DNA of 50,499 bases, taken from positions 1 to 50,499 of the forward strand of contig WBUK01000019.1 in assembly GCA_008933765.1 (NCBI GenBank), given 5' to 3'. The notes under the pieces are model-generated. The model was given only the letters and a program-made list of their open reading frames with translations, made no database searches and was not told the origin of the DNA. Below, in pieces: positions 36,706 to 46,273 of this stretch (the stretch's first letter is position 1; every line of letters starts with the position of its first letter). Both the position numbers and the translations under genes were made by a program. Source of the stretch: Ignavibacteriaceae bacterium. Lineage in GTDB: Bacteria; Bacteroidota; Ignavibacteria; Ignavibacteriales; Ignavibacteriaceae.

Positions 36706-38844
36706 ATGAGATATTTTGCAAGAATTTTCACCATTGTAATTCTATTTTCATCCGTTATATTAGCCCAGAATGGAGAAGAGAACCCCATGCTTAAATCGCA
36801 ACGAGATTACCCCGCACCACCAAGTGCAAAGAAAATTCCGACCGTGTTCACCGAATTTGGCAAAACCAGAGTTGATGACTACTACTGGCTGCGGGATAAA
36901 AGTAACCCTGAAGTTATTGACTATCTCAACAAAGAAAACGCCTACGCTGAAACCGTAATGGAAAGCACAAAAGACCTTCAGGAAACACTGTACGAAGAGA
37001 TGAAAGGGCGGATTAAGGAAGAAGACCAAGGTGTGCCTGTTTACGAAAACGGATATTGGTACTACTATCGAACAGAAACCGGCAAACAATACCCAATCTA
37101 CTGTCGCAAACAAGGGACACTTGAAACGCCCGAAGAAATTCTTTTCGATGTAAATAAAATGGCGGAAGGGCACGCAACATTTCTTTTCACCGGGTATCAA
37201 GTCTCAGACAACAACAGGTATGCGCTTTACTCAAGCAACACAACCGGTTCTTATGCCGAGGATGATCTGCGAGTTCGTGACCTGACAACCGGCGAAGACC
37301 TGCCGTTTCTTGCGACCGGAGTTCAAAGCTATCAGTGGGCAGGGGATGACAGAACGGTCTTTTTTGTTATCGGAAGCGAATCGCTAAGACCCTATCTGTT
37401 GAAACGGGCGGATGTGTTCAAAAATGACCCACCGGCGGATGTTTACGAAGAAAAAGATGAACTTTTCAATCTTTATATCTCAAGAACGCTCACGAAAGAA
37501 TATTTAGTACTCGGGAGCGGAAGCTTTACCTCGAGCGAATCGAGAATATTAAAATCAGACGACCCCTACGGCGAGTTTAAGGTTTTCATACCAAGGGAGA
37601 AAGATGTTGAGTACTCAATAGACCACCACCCGTCAGGCTGGTTTATAACCGTGAAAGATGACAATTCCAAAAACTCAAAGGTTTACAGGGCACCACTTCA
37701 GGGCTATGAAGATAAATCGAAGTGGCAAGAATTTATACCCCACGACCCAAAAGTTAAAATAGAGTATATCGCAGTTTATCAGAAGTTCGTTGCTGTTCAG
37801 GAGCGAAGCGAAGGCTTAAGAAGAATAAGAACAATCAGCCTTGATGGTGCAAAAAGTGGATTTTTAACTTTTCCGGAAGAGGTTTATGCACTTTCGATGG
37901 GGGTTTCGCCGGAGTTCACTTCCGACGCTTTCAGATATTCTTATACATCGTTGAACAGACCCTACACAACTTATGAATATAATGCAATTACGGGCGAAAC
38001 AAAAAAACTGAAAGAGCAGGAAATTCCAAGCGGGTTTAACCCGGATGACTACACCGTTGAGAGGATGTGGGCAACTGCTCCGGATGGGAAAAAGGTTCCG
38101 ATGGCTATAGTTTATAAAAAAGGGTTAAAAAAAGACGGTAACAACCCGACACTTCTTTATTCTTACGGGTCCTACGGTGCTTCGACCGAAGCGGGCTTCA
38201 ACTCGAATGTTTTCAGCTTGGTGAACCGGGGGTATATCTACGGGATTGCGCAAATCAGAGGCGGAAGCGAGTTGGGTGAAGAGTGGTACGACGACGGCAA
38301 ACTGCTGAACAAAAAGAATACTTTCACCGATTTCATTGCCTGTGCCGAGCATTTGGTGAAAAACGGCTATACGAACCCGCAAAAATTAGCGATAATGGGG
38401 GGAAGTGCCGGCGGGTTGCTCGTAGGTGCCTGTATGAATATGCGCCCCGATCTCTTCCGTGTCGTGCTGGGGATTGTGCCTTTTGTCGATGTGATTAACA
38501 CAATGTTGGATGAAAGCCTGCCGCTAACAACTCAGGAGTGGGAACAGTGGGGCAACCCGAATGAAAAAGAATATTATGATTATATGATTTCATATTCGCC
38601 ATACGATAACATTAAAGCGGTTAACTACCCGAATATACTTTTAACCGGCGGATTGAACGACTCGCAGGTTGGGTTTCACGAACCCGCAAAGTTTGCCGCT
38701 AAGTTAAGAGCAACTAAAACGGATGATAATTTGCTTATTCTGAAGATAAACATGGAATCAGGGCACGGAGGCGCTTCCGGCAGGTTTGCCCGTTTGAAAG
38801 AAGTGGCGTTTCAGTATGCCTTTATTCTGGGGAGTATTAAGTAG
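36706..38844 (+). CDS. ptrB: Oligopeptidase B-type S9A peptidase
   Basis: A 712-residue prolyl-oligopeptidase-family enzyme with a signal peptide (FARIFTIVILFSSVILAQ). The N-terminal segment TEFGKTRVDDYYWLRDKSNP and the propeller lead to the alpha/beta-hydrolase: VYKKGLKKDGNNPTLLYSYG, AQIRGGSELGEEWYDDGKLL, the nucleophile in MGGSAGGLLVG, the Asp in LLTGGLNDSQVGFHEPAKFA and the His in ESGHGGASGRF. The RGGSELGEEWYDDGK and GLNDSQVGFHEPAK blocks are typical of oligopeptidase B, which cuts after Arg and Lys in small peptides. The signal makes it periplasmic. It stands alone, opposite the class-V PLP enzyme. Confidence 0.88.
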   Translation: MRYFARIFTIVILFSSVILAQNGEENPMLKSQRDYPAPPSAKKIPTVFTEFGKTRVDDYYWLRDKSNPEVIDYLNKENAYAETVMESTKDLQETLYEEMKGRIKEEDQGVPVYENGYWYYYRTETGKQYPIYCRKQGTLETPEEILFDVNKMAEGHATFLFTGYQVSDNNRYALYSSNTTGSYAEDDLRVRDLTTGEDLPFLATGVQSYQWAGDDRTVFFVIGSESLRPYLLKRADVFKNDPPADVYEEKDELFNLYISRTLTKEYLVLGSGSFTSSESRILKSDDPYGEFKVFIPREKDVEYSIDHHPSGWFITVKDDNSKNSKVYRAPLQGYEDKSKWQEFIPHDPKVKIEYIAVYQKFVAVQERSEGLRRIRTISLDGAKSGFLTFPEEVYALSMGVSPEFTSDAFRYSYTSLNRPYTTYEYNAITGETKKLKEQEIPSGFNPDDYTVERMWATAPDGKKVPMAIVYKKGLKKDGNNPTLLYSYGSYGASTEAGFNSNVFSLVNRGYIYGIAQIRGGSELGEEWYDDGKLLNKKNTFTDFIACAEHLVKNGYTNPQKLAIMGGSAGGLLVGACMNMRPDLFRVVLGIVPFVDVINTMLDESLPLTTQEWEQWGNPNEKEYYDYMISYSPYDNIKAVNYPNILLTGGLNDSQVGFHEPAKFAAKLRATKTDDNLLILKINMESGHGGASGRFARLKEVAFQYAFILGSIK

Positions 38845-38967
38845 GCATAAAATATGATAACAGCCAACCACCTGAAGGTTGTGTTAACCTCCGTGACAAT
38901 TTTGAAAAGTAAGGCAAACAGCCAATTAAGGTTTATCACCAAATACGGCTAAGCCACGAAACGGCTA

Positions 38968-40437
38968 TCAGCCCGGCAGCCGGAACATATCAGGAATTGA
39001 AAGCTCAGGTTCACCTTTGGTGAAGAAAAACTCGTTCCTGTGGTTGTCGTAAGTGTAGTCTGCTCCCCAGGAGTCGATATTTTTTCTGATTTCAGCGATA
39101 GCGGTTGCAATCATTTCAATTTCATCATCTGACATCGTAGGATGGATAGAAACGCGTACCCAGCCCGGTTTTTCGGAAAGGTCGCCGAGGTTAATTTTGT
39201 CGGTTATTCTTTTCGACATGTATGGGTCAACATTCAGAAGATAGTGCCCGTAAGTTCCGGCACACGAACATCCGCCGCGCACCTGTATGCCGTATCTGTC
39301 ATTTAAGATTTTCACCACTAAATTGTAGTGGATGTTATCAAAATAGAAAGAGACTATTCCAAGCCTGTCCCGATGATTCCCTGCGAGAATGTGAAGGTTG
39401 GGGATTTTATCCAGTTTCTCCAAAAACGGGGGAAGCAGCTCATGTTCCCGCTTAATAATATTATCGGTGCCCATTTTGTCTTTCAACTGAACCGCCAGAG
39501 CGGCTTTAATCGTCTGAATGAACGGAGGGGTACCGCCGTCTTCCCTTGCTTCGATATCATCTACGAATCGATATTCGCCCCAGGGGTTAGTCCAGTCAAC
39601 AGTTCCGCCACCGGGGTTATCGGGCACTGTGTTGTGGTAAAGTTCGGAGTTAAACACCAGCACACCGGGGGTGCCGGGACCTCCCAAAAACTTATGCGGG
39701 GAAAAGAAAATAGCGTCCAGCCTTTCATCAGGGTCTTCAGGGTGCATGTTAATATCTTTGTATGGAGCTGAGCACGCAAAATCGATAAACGCATATCCGC
39801 CGGCTTGGTGCATAATTTTCGCCAACCGGTGGTAATCGGTTGAAATGCCGGTAACATTTGAGCAGGCAGAAAACGAGCCAATCTTCACTTTCCGGTCGGA
39901 ATACCGTTCAATTTCCCTGATTAAATTATCCTCGCACACCAATCCGTCTTCACCGGGTGGCACCACCACCACATCACAAAAAGTTTCAAGCCACGATGTT
40001 TGGTTGGAGTGGTGCTCCATGTGTGTGAGGAAAACCACGGGGCGTGTAATTTCATCCATTTTAACGAATTGTTGCAGAAGTTCAGGGATTCTTAACCCTA
40101 AAATTCGTTGAAACTTATTTACCATCCCGGTCATTCCGGAACCTGCAGTAATTATAATATCCTTTTCTCCCGCATTAACATGTTTTTTAATGAACTTGTG
40201 CGCGTGGTGGTAAGCCCTTGTCATAACCGAGCCGGTAAAATTAGACTCGGAATGGGTGTTCCCGACGAGGGGACCAAACTGCTCGGCAATGGCAGATTCA
40301 ATCGGTTTGTAAAGCCTTCCGCTGGCGATCCAGTCAGCATATATTAATGTCTTTTCACCGAAGGGTGTTTTGATCGTGTGATCAGTGCCGATAATATTCC
40401 GGCGAAAGGGTAAAAAGTGATCAAACAGTTTTGTCAT
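38968..40437 (-). CDS. Class-V aminotransferase-fold PLP enzyme (cysteine desulfurase-like)
   Basis: A 489-residue fold-type I PLP enzyme. Visible: YADWIASGRLYKPIESAIAE with NTHSESNFTGSVMT, the PLP-phosphate loop ITAGSGMTG, HMEHHSNQTSWLE, FIDFACSAPY (PLP Asp), the Schiff-base Lys in FFSPHKFLGGPGTPGVLVF, and a Cys-rich loop VRGGCSCAGTYGHYLL. It is longer than IscS/SufS, and the C-terminal part is distinct. Such proteins act on cysteine or related substrates, but no iron-sulfur assembly genes lie nearby, so activity is unassigned. It is divergent from the small membrane protein gene at 40556. Confidence 0.82.
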   Translation of the reverse strand: MTKLFDHFLPFRRNIIGTDHTIKTPFGEKTLIYADWIASGRLYKPIESAIAEQFGPLVGNTHSESNFTGSVMTRAYHHAHKFIKKHVNAGEKDIIITAGSGMTGMVNKFQRILGLRIPELLQQFVKMDEITRPVVFLTHMEHHSNQTSWLETFCDVVVVPPGEDGLVCEDNLIREIERYSDRKVKIGSFSACSNVTGISTDYHRLAKIMHQAGGYAFIDFACSAPYKDINMHPEDPDERLDAIFFSPHKFLGGPGTPGVLVFNSELYHNTVPDNPGGGTVDWTNPWGEYRFVDDIEAREDGGTPPFIQTIKAALAVQLKDKMGTDNIIKREHELLPPFLEKLDKIPNLHILAGNHRDRLGIVSFYFDNIHYNLVVKILNDRYGIQVRGGCSCAGTYGHYLLNVDPYMSKRITDKINLGDLSEKPGWVRVSIHPTMSDDEIEMIATAIAEIRKNIDSWGADYTYDNHRNEFFFTKGEPELSIPDMFRLPG

Positions 40438-40555
40438 GTCGGTTTATCTTTTTTAATTGCAAGGGAAAAGAAAAAAATTTTAAGGGTTAAATCATTAACA
40501 AAATATACTTTCAAAACAGTTATTTAGGAAACCAATTTAATACTCTGAGGTTATT

Positions 40556-40744
40556 ATGATCACCGATAACAATCAGAACTGGAACATAAAGCAGGGTGAT
40601 TACCAACGAGACTACACTTCAACGAACCGCTTTTTAAAAAAGCAGGAACGGATACGCCGTATCCGAAAGATAGTACTTCTTGCTCTGACTGTCGCCGTTT
40701 TGGGCGGCTTAATGTATGCTGCACTCTATTTAATGAAGAATTAA
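40556..40744 (+). CDS. Small single-span membrane protein
   Basis: A 62-residue protein with a polar N-terminus (NNQNWNIKQGDYQRDYTSTN), a basic stretch (KKQERIRRIRK) and one membrane helix (IVLLALTVAVLGGLMYAALYL) close to the C-terminus. The charge pattern suggests a tail-anchored protein with the N-terminus in the cytoplasm. No family is recognised. An AT-rich promoter region precedes it and the sugar kinase gene follows after about 90 bases. Confidence 0.6.
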   Translation: MITDNNQNWNIKQGDYQRDYTSTNRFLKKQERIRRIRKIVLLALTVAVLGGLMYAALYLMKN

Positions 40745-40832
40745 GCGCTTTTAGTTTCTTTTTAATCTAACCATTTCTTATTTTAACGGGTCAAATTATC
40801 AAAAAAGACCTCCACAAAGATAAGAAAATGAA

Positions 40833-41750
40833 ATGCAGTATTTTATAGGAATTGACGGCGGTGGCACAAAGACTCATTTACTTTGTGTAAACGGTGAAAA
40901 CACAACAATTGGTGAGAGTTTCGGCGGGAACTCCAATTTCCTGATGAACGGTGTTGAAACTGTTTCCGAGACTATTTACAACCTCATCAACGATTTTATC
41001 ACACAGCACAAAATCCCTTATCCGGCACTTTGCTCCGTGGTTATTGGCACAACGGGTGCGGGGCGAGTTTCCGATGCGCAAAAACTTGAAAAGGGCGTAA
41101 TCGAAAAATTCGCGCAAAATAATATTACGCTTAACGATTTTCGGGTAGTATCCGACGCAAGAATTGCTCTGGAAACCGCTTTCCCCGGGGTTAGTGGTGC
41201 TATTTTAATTGCAGGAACCGGTTCAATAATGTTCGGAAAAACTGCTTCAGGCGAGATTTTGAGAGTCGGCGGTTTCGGCAGATTTCTGGGTGATGAAGGA
41301 AGTGGTTTTAAGATTGGGCAGAGGGGGCTGCGCGCGGTCTGCAAAGCGTTGGATGGCAGGGGTGAAGATACACTGATCCGTGAATTAGTTGCAGAAAAGC
41401 ACGACCTAAGGGATGTGCAGGGCTTGATAACCGCAGTTTATTCGGGAGGTTTTGACATTGCTTCAACTGCGCCGTTGGTGATTGAAGCTGCAGAAAAAGG
41501 AGACGCAGCAGCAATTCAAATTCTTGAAGAAGAATCGGATAATCTTCTTGAGCATATCGCTGCAATGAAAAAGAAATTTGCGGGCGAACAGTTGAAACTT
41601 TCGTTGGTAGGCAGCACACTAACCAAGCCAAACAGATATTCCGATTTGTTCAAAGCCAAATTATCAGAAAAGCACCCCGATGTTATTTTACAACAAACCG
41701 ATCTTCCGCCGGTGATGGGTGCTGTGTATATGGCACAGGAAAAGAAATAA
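40833..41750 (+). CDS. BadF/BadG-type N-acetylglucosamine (amino-sugar) kinase
   Basis: A 305-residue ASKHA-fold kinase. Phosphate-1 loop: FIGIDGGGTKTHLLC; further SFGGNSNFLMNG, GTTGAGRVSDA, VVSDARIALETAF, ILIAGTGSIMFG, and GRFLGDEGSGFKIGQRGL, the usual signature of GlcNAc/MurNAc kinases in the BadF/BadG/BcrA/BcrD ATPase family (compare NagK, MurK). It should phosphorylate amino sugars released by cell-wall turnover. Its position just before an AmpG-like permease and a GH3 hexosaminidase supports that role; exact substrate preference (GlcNAc, MurNAc or GlcN) cannot be told. Confidence 0.85.
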   Translation: MQYFIGIDGGGTKTHLLCVNGENTTIGESFGGNSNFLMNGVETVSETIYNLINDFITQHKIPYPALCSVVIGTTGAGRVSDAQKLEKGVIEKFAQNNITLNDFRVVSDARIALETAFPGVSGAILIAGTGSIMFGKTASGEILRVGGFGRFLGDEGSGFKIGQRGLRAVCKALDGRGEDTLIRELVAEKHDLRDVQGLITAVYSGGFDIASTAPLVIEAAEKGDAAAIQILEEESDNLLEHIAAMKKKFAGEQLKLSLVGSTLTKPNRYSDLFKAKLSEKHPDVILQQTDLPPVMGAVYMAQEKK

Positions 41751-41994
41751 AAGAAGAGTAATAAATGCATAAACAGGGCACGATATATGCACAAACGGCG
41801 TATGATACACGCACAATTAACGAAAATAATTAAGCACCGTTCCCACAGAAAAGGCGGTACGGCAAAAAGCAGGATGGTAAAATAAAAGATTTCTTTAAGT
41901 TGAATAAAAGATTTCCTTAAAGTAAAACCAAAAAGCAGAAACGCTTGAAACAATAGAAACAACGGAAAAAATTTACAAACAAAACGCATACGAG

Positions 41995-43278
41995 ATGAGA
42001 AAAGAGATAAGAAACCCCTGGACATGGATACCCACACTCTACTTTGCTGAAGGTATCCCTTATGTAATAGTGATGACAGTTTCGGTAGTAATGTACAAAG
42101 ACCTGGGGGTTTCAAACACGGATATTGCGCTTTACACGAGCTGGCTCTACCTGCCGTGGGTTGTTAAACCACTTTGGAGCCCGGTTGTTGATATTGTAAA
42201 AACCAAACGGTTGTGGACTGTCTCGATGCAGGGGCTGCTTGCGGTTGGGCTTTTTGGTGTTGCCTTAACCTTAACGCTTCCTGCCGGGAGTTATTTTTGG
42301 CCCTCAATCATTTTGTTGGGGATAATGGCGTTTTCTTCCGCCACACACGATATTGCGGCAGACGGATTCTATCTTTTGGCGCTTAACAAGGAAGATCAGT
42401 CGCTGTTTGTCGGCATTCGCAGTACCTTTTATCGTGCTGCAACCTTGTTTGGAAATGGTGTGCTTGTTTTCCTTGCGGGCTATCTTGCGAGCAATTATTT
42501 CAAAGGAAAAGAAGGGCTTGAAACATCGTGGATGATTGTCTTCGGTGTTACCGCCATTCTGTTCGCGCTGTTTTTCATTTATCACAAATTCTTTCTCCCG
42601 TACCCGGAAAGTGATTACCCAAAAGCAAAGGAGGGAAAAGATAAGATCAATGAGTTTTTCACCGCTTTTGCTGAATTTTTTAAACAGAAAAAGATCGGGC
42701 TTATTCTCTTTTTTCTTTTGGTTTATCGCCTGCCCGAGGCGCAGTTAGTGAAAATGGTGGCACCATTTCTTAAAGACCCCGTTGCAAAAAGCGGAATGGG
42801 CCTCTCGAACGAACAGTTTGCAATTGTTTACGGAACTGCCGGGATTATCGCGCTTACCGTTGGCGGAATCTTAGGGGGCATTGTTATTTCAAAACATGGT
42901 TTAAAAAAATGGATATGGCCCATGCTGATATCGATGCACCTGCCGATTGTTGCATTTTGGTATCTGGCAGCTACACCTCCGCACGAAGTGTTTGATATCG
43001 GGGTGGTAGTGGTGATCGAGCAGTTTGGCTACGGATTTGGTTTCGCGGCTTACATGGTTTATATGATGTATGTTTCCGACAACAAGTATAAAACCTCATC
43101 TTATGCAATATGTACGGGGTTTATGGCGCTCGGGATGATGATACCGGGGATGTGGAGCGGCTGGTTGGAAGAGCAGTTCGGTTACGAAAATTTCTTCCTG
43201 ATTGTTCTTGCAACCGCAATACCGAGTTTCATAGCCACCGCGCTTATCCCATTGGATGAAAACTACGGAAGAAAATAA
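41995..43278 (+). CDS. ampG: AmpG-like muropeptide permease (MFS)
   Basis: A 427-residue major facilitator with about 12 membrane helices. The opening WIPTLYFAEGIPYVIVMTVS and LGVSNTDIALYTSWLYLPWVVKPLWSPVVD match AmpG-type permeases, as do AFSSATHDIAADGFYLLAL and DPVAKSGMGLSNEQFAIVYG. AmpG imports GlcNAc-anhydroMurNAc peptides for recycling. It sits between a sugar kinase and a GH3/beta-lactamase-domain lipoprotein, four bases before the latter, which fits. The gap to the kinase (about 245 bases) holds short direct repeats (AAAAGATTTCTTTAAGT type), so it may have its own promoter. Confidence 0.85.
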   Translation: MRKEIRNPWTWIPTLYFAEGIPYVIVMTVSVVMYKDLGVSNTDIALYTSWLYLPWVVKPLWSPVVDIVKTKRLWTVSMQGLLAVGLFGVALTLTLPAGSYFWPSIILLGIMAFSSATHDIAADGFYLLALNKEDQSLFVGIRSTFYRAATLFGNGVLVFLAGYLASNYFKGKEGLETSWMIVFGVTAILFALFFIYHKFFLPYPESDYPKAKEGKDKINEFFTAFAEFFKQKKIGLILFFLLVYRLPEAQLVKMVAPFLKDPVAKSGMGLSNEQFAIVYGTAGIIALTVGGILGGIVISKHGLKKWIWPMLISMHLPIVAFWYLAATPPHEVFDIGVVVVIEQFGYGFGFAAYMVYMMYVSDNKYKTSSYAICTGFMALGMMIPGMWSGWLEEQFGYENFFLIVLATAIPSFIATALIPLDENYGRK

Positions 43279-43281
43279 AAA

Positions 43282-46155
43282 GTGAAACGGGCAATTTTTT
43301 TATCAACATTCGGAATTTTGGCTTTGATTTTAACAGGCTGTGATAACAGCACTCGCAAACCCGTGGTTTCAGCCGTACAGGGCAGCCCTGCTGCTGATAG
43401 TGACTTCTATGCAATCGAACGCTCTGCTTCGGTGAACGAAGTGTTTAATGATAAACCTGACCTGTTGATTGACTCGATTATGGCGTCGATGACTCTGGAG
43501 GAAAAAGTAGGTCAGATGGTTTTCCCCGAAATATTTCCAAAGCCAAACAGTGTTGAATCCATTAAGAACATCCACCTGAAGAGGATAGCACCCGGTGGGT
43601 TTGTGCTTTTCGGCGGCGGCATGGTTGAAACCGGAAAGGTTATCAGGGGGCTTCAGGAGGCTTCCAAAATTCCCCTGTTATTCGCCGAGGATTTCGAACG
43701 GGGTTTATCGATGAGGATTGAAGAGGGGAAATCGTACCCGTGGAACATGGGGCTTGGTGCAGTGGATAAACATGAGCTGATTTATCAAATGGGGATAAAT
43801 GTAGCGCACGACGCAAAGATTTTGGGTGTTCAGTGGAACCTTAGCCCCGTTGCCGATGTGAACAATAACAGCAAAAACCCGATAATAAATGTGAGGTCTT
43901 TTGGAGAAGACCCCGAGTCGGTCGGCAAACTTGCGGTGATGATGTCGATGGGGCTGCAATACGGCGGTGTGCTTTCGTCGCTGAAGCACTTCCCCGGTCA
44001 CGGAAACACAAACTTAGATACGCACTCTGATAAAGTTATAATTAACAGTACTAAGGAGGAGTTTCTTTCAACTGAAGTGCTGCCGTTTAAGAAAGCGATT
44101 AATGAGGGAGCTTATACCGTAATGGTAGGGCACCTTGGTGTGAAAGCTTACAACACACCGGATACACCGGCAACACTTTCGCACACGATTGTTACCAAAC
44201 TGCTGCGCGAGGAACTTGGCTTCAAAGGGATAATAAACACCGACGCCCTTTCGATGAAAGCCATAACAAAATATTTCAATGCCGGAAAGGCGGCAGTGCT
44301 TGCGGTGAAAGCGGGGATTGATGTCCTCATGGCACCTGAATCAGCTTATATAGCCGTTAACGCAATCGTAAATGCGGTGAAAAAAGGGGAAATTCCGGAA
44401 GAAAGAATTAACGCTTCTGTCCGGCGAATTTTGCAGGCAAAGAAATGGACAGGCGTTCTTACAAAAGCCCCGGAACCAATTTCAGCGGTTGAAAAGTTGG
44501 CAAAAGAGAAGAAAACTGATGAGGTTTCAAAAGACTTATCCATTCGTTCAATTACCTTGGTGAAAACAGATGATTCAGTTTTTCCGCTTGATAAAAATAA
44601 GAAATACCTGCACTTAGTGTTTACCGACGGAAACAAATACCCTTATTCGACTGATTTCAATCAAGAGTTAAAAAAGCGAAACGGCAAAATTGAAACAATT
44701 TTAATGCCCGTTAACCCCGGTTCAGTCCAGAGAAACTTAATTGACGGCAAACTAAAAAACTGTGACGGCATTATCATATCGGTTTATATGCTGTTTAAAC
44801 AATCATCAGGTAAAATTTCGCTCTCACAAACTGCGATTAATTTTATCAACGGGTTAAAAAGCAAAAATAAAAAAGTTATTATGTTGGCACACTCAAACCC
44901 GTATGTGCTTTCAGACTCCCCGTGGGTAGATGTTTTCCTGACCAACTACGGTGCAGTTCTCTCAAGTGAAGTGGCGTTGGCTGAAGCTCTTTTTGGCGAG
45001 AACAACATAACGGGGACTTTGCCCGTCAGCATTCCCGGAACTGATTTCAAACGGGGTATGGGGATTAACCTCTTCGAATGGAAAAAAAAAACTCTAAACT
45101 ATAAAGACAAAACAGATCAGATTGATAAATTAATTCTGCATGGTATTCAGGACTCAGTCTTTCCCGGGGCAGCAATATCCATAATTAAAGACGATACCGT
45201 GTTTTACCAAAAGGCGTATGGTAACTACACCTACAATTCGGGTTCTCCTGAAATTGAACTGACCTCACTTTTCGATTTAGCTTCTCTTACAAAGGTTACC
45301 GCAACTCTTTTTGCCACAATGAAACTTTACGAAGAGGGAAGGCTTGACCTTAACGCCCCGGTTGAAAAATATTTACCTGAGTTTGTCAATAAAAAATCTG
45401 TCACAATTAAAAGCCTTCTCTTGCACGAGTCGGGGCTGCCCGCATTTAAGTTTTACTACAAAATGGGGTTGCGTGGGGAAGAGATAATTCGGGATATTGA
45501 AAAGTCACCCTTGCAGTATAAAACAGGTACTAAAACTGTCTATTCAGACTTAGGAATAATCATATTGGGTGTAATTATCGAAAAAATTACCGGGCAGCCT
45601 TTAGAAAAATACCTCAAAGAAAACCTCTGGGAACCCGCCGGGATGAATATGACTATGTTCAATCCACCGATCGAAAAAAGACAATTTTGTGTGCCTACCG
45701 AGATAGATAATTACTGGCGTTACCGCTTGATACAAGGGACTGTACACGATGAAACAGCCGCGTTACTCGGAGGTGTTGCCGGGCATGCAGGTCTGTTTTC
45801 TACTGTTGGAGACATCTCAAAATATATGATGATGATTCTCGGAGACGGAACTTACAATGGAGTGCAGTTCCTGAAACCGGGCACCATTGCTCTTTTCATT
45901 AAACGGGCGAGCAACAAATCTTCAAGGGCGTTGGGATGGGATACAAATTTTGAGCATAAAGGTGTGGGGGATAAAGGATTTCCGGGGTATTCTTTCGGGC
46001 ACACCGGGTTCACCGGAACATCAATCTGGGCTGACCCGGTTAAAAAATTTGCCGTCATTTTTTTCACTAACAGGGTATATCCTGACAGAGGGCACACGGG
46101 GATAATTAAATTCCGACCCCGTTTGTATGACGCAATTGCCTCGTTATTGTTGTAG
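43282..46155 (+). CDS. GH3 beta-N-acetylhexosaminidase / beta-lactamase-domain fusion lipoprotein
   Basis: A 957-residue lipoprotein (GTG start; signal ending ALILTGC, Cys20). Residues about 60-400 are a GH3 domain of NagZ type: LEEKVGQMVFPEIF, FGEDPESV, the hallmark KHFPGHGNTNLDTHSD, and GFKGIINTDALSMKAI with the nucleophile Asp. Residues about 430-610 are a GH3 C-terminal-like domain (VIMLAHSNPYVLSDSPWVDV). Residues about 620-957 are a serine beta-lactamase/transpeptidase domain with SxxK in DLASLTKVTA, YSD in VYSDLGI and HTG in GHTGFTGTSIW. The GTG lies 4 bases after the AmpG-like stop. The fusion should cleave GlcNAc from wall fragments; the second domain may hydrolyse peptide or ester bonds. 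Confidence 0.9.
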   Translation: MKRAIFLSTFGILALILTGCDNSTRKPVVSAVQGSPAADSDFYAIERSASVNEVFNDKPDLLIDSIMASMTLEEKVGQMVFPEIFPKPNSVESIKNIHLKRIAPGGFVLFGGGMVETGKVIRGLQEASKIPLLFAEDFERGLSMRIEEGKSYPWNMGLGAVDKHELIYQMGINVAHDAKILGVQWNLSPVADVNNNSKNPIINVRSFGEDPESVGKLAVMMSMGLQYGGVLSSLKHFPGHGNTNLDTHSDKVIINSTKEEFLSTEVLPFKKAINEGAYTVMVGHLGVKAYNTPDTPATLSHTIVTKLLREELGFKGIINTDALSMKAITKYFNAGKAAVLAVKAGIDVLMAPESAYIAVNAIVNAVKKGEIPEERINASVRRILQAKKWTGVLTKAPEPISAVEKLAKEKKTDEVSKDLSIRSITLVKTDDSVFPLDKNKKYLHLVFTDGNKYPYSTDFNQELKKRNGKIETILMPVNPGSVQRNLIDGKLKNCDGIIISVYMLFKQSSGKISLSQTAINFINGLKSKNKKVIMLAHSNPYVLSDSPWVDVFLTNYGAVLSSEVALAEALFGENNITGTLPVSIPGTDFKRGMGINLFEWKKKTLNYKDKTDQIDKLILHGIQDSVFPGAAISIIKDDTVFYQKAYGNYTYNSGSPEIELTSLFDLASLTKVTATLFATMKLYEEGRLDLNAPVEKYLPEFVNKKSVTIKSLLLHESGLPAFKFYYKMGLRGEEIIRDIEKSPLQYKTGTKTVYSDLGIIILGVIIEKITGQPLEKYLKENLWEPAGMNMTMFNPPIEKRQFCVPTEIDNYWRYRLIQGTVHDETAALLGGVAGHAGLFSTVGDISKYMMMILGDGTYNGVQFLKPGTIALFIKRASNKSSRALGWDTNFEHKGVGDKGFPGYSFGHTGFTGTSIWADPVKKFAVIFFTNRVYPDRGHTGIIKFRPRLYDAIASLLL

Positions 46156-46273
46156 TTTTTATCATAAAACAGGGTTGTATTCCGTAAATTGCAACAAAAC
46201 GGTGGAATTTTTATCAATTTTTCTGAATATTTTTTCATATTTGTTGTTGTGAATTTGAATAAAAGGAGCTAAT

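Noticed and set aside
41516..42115. 199-codon minus-strand ORF
   Set aside because: It overlaps the sugar kinase and the AmpG-like gene on the other strand; the hydrophobic, Phe-rich translation is a shadow of AT-rich intergenic and coding DNA.
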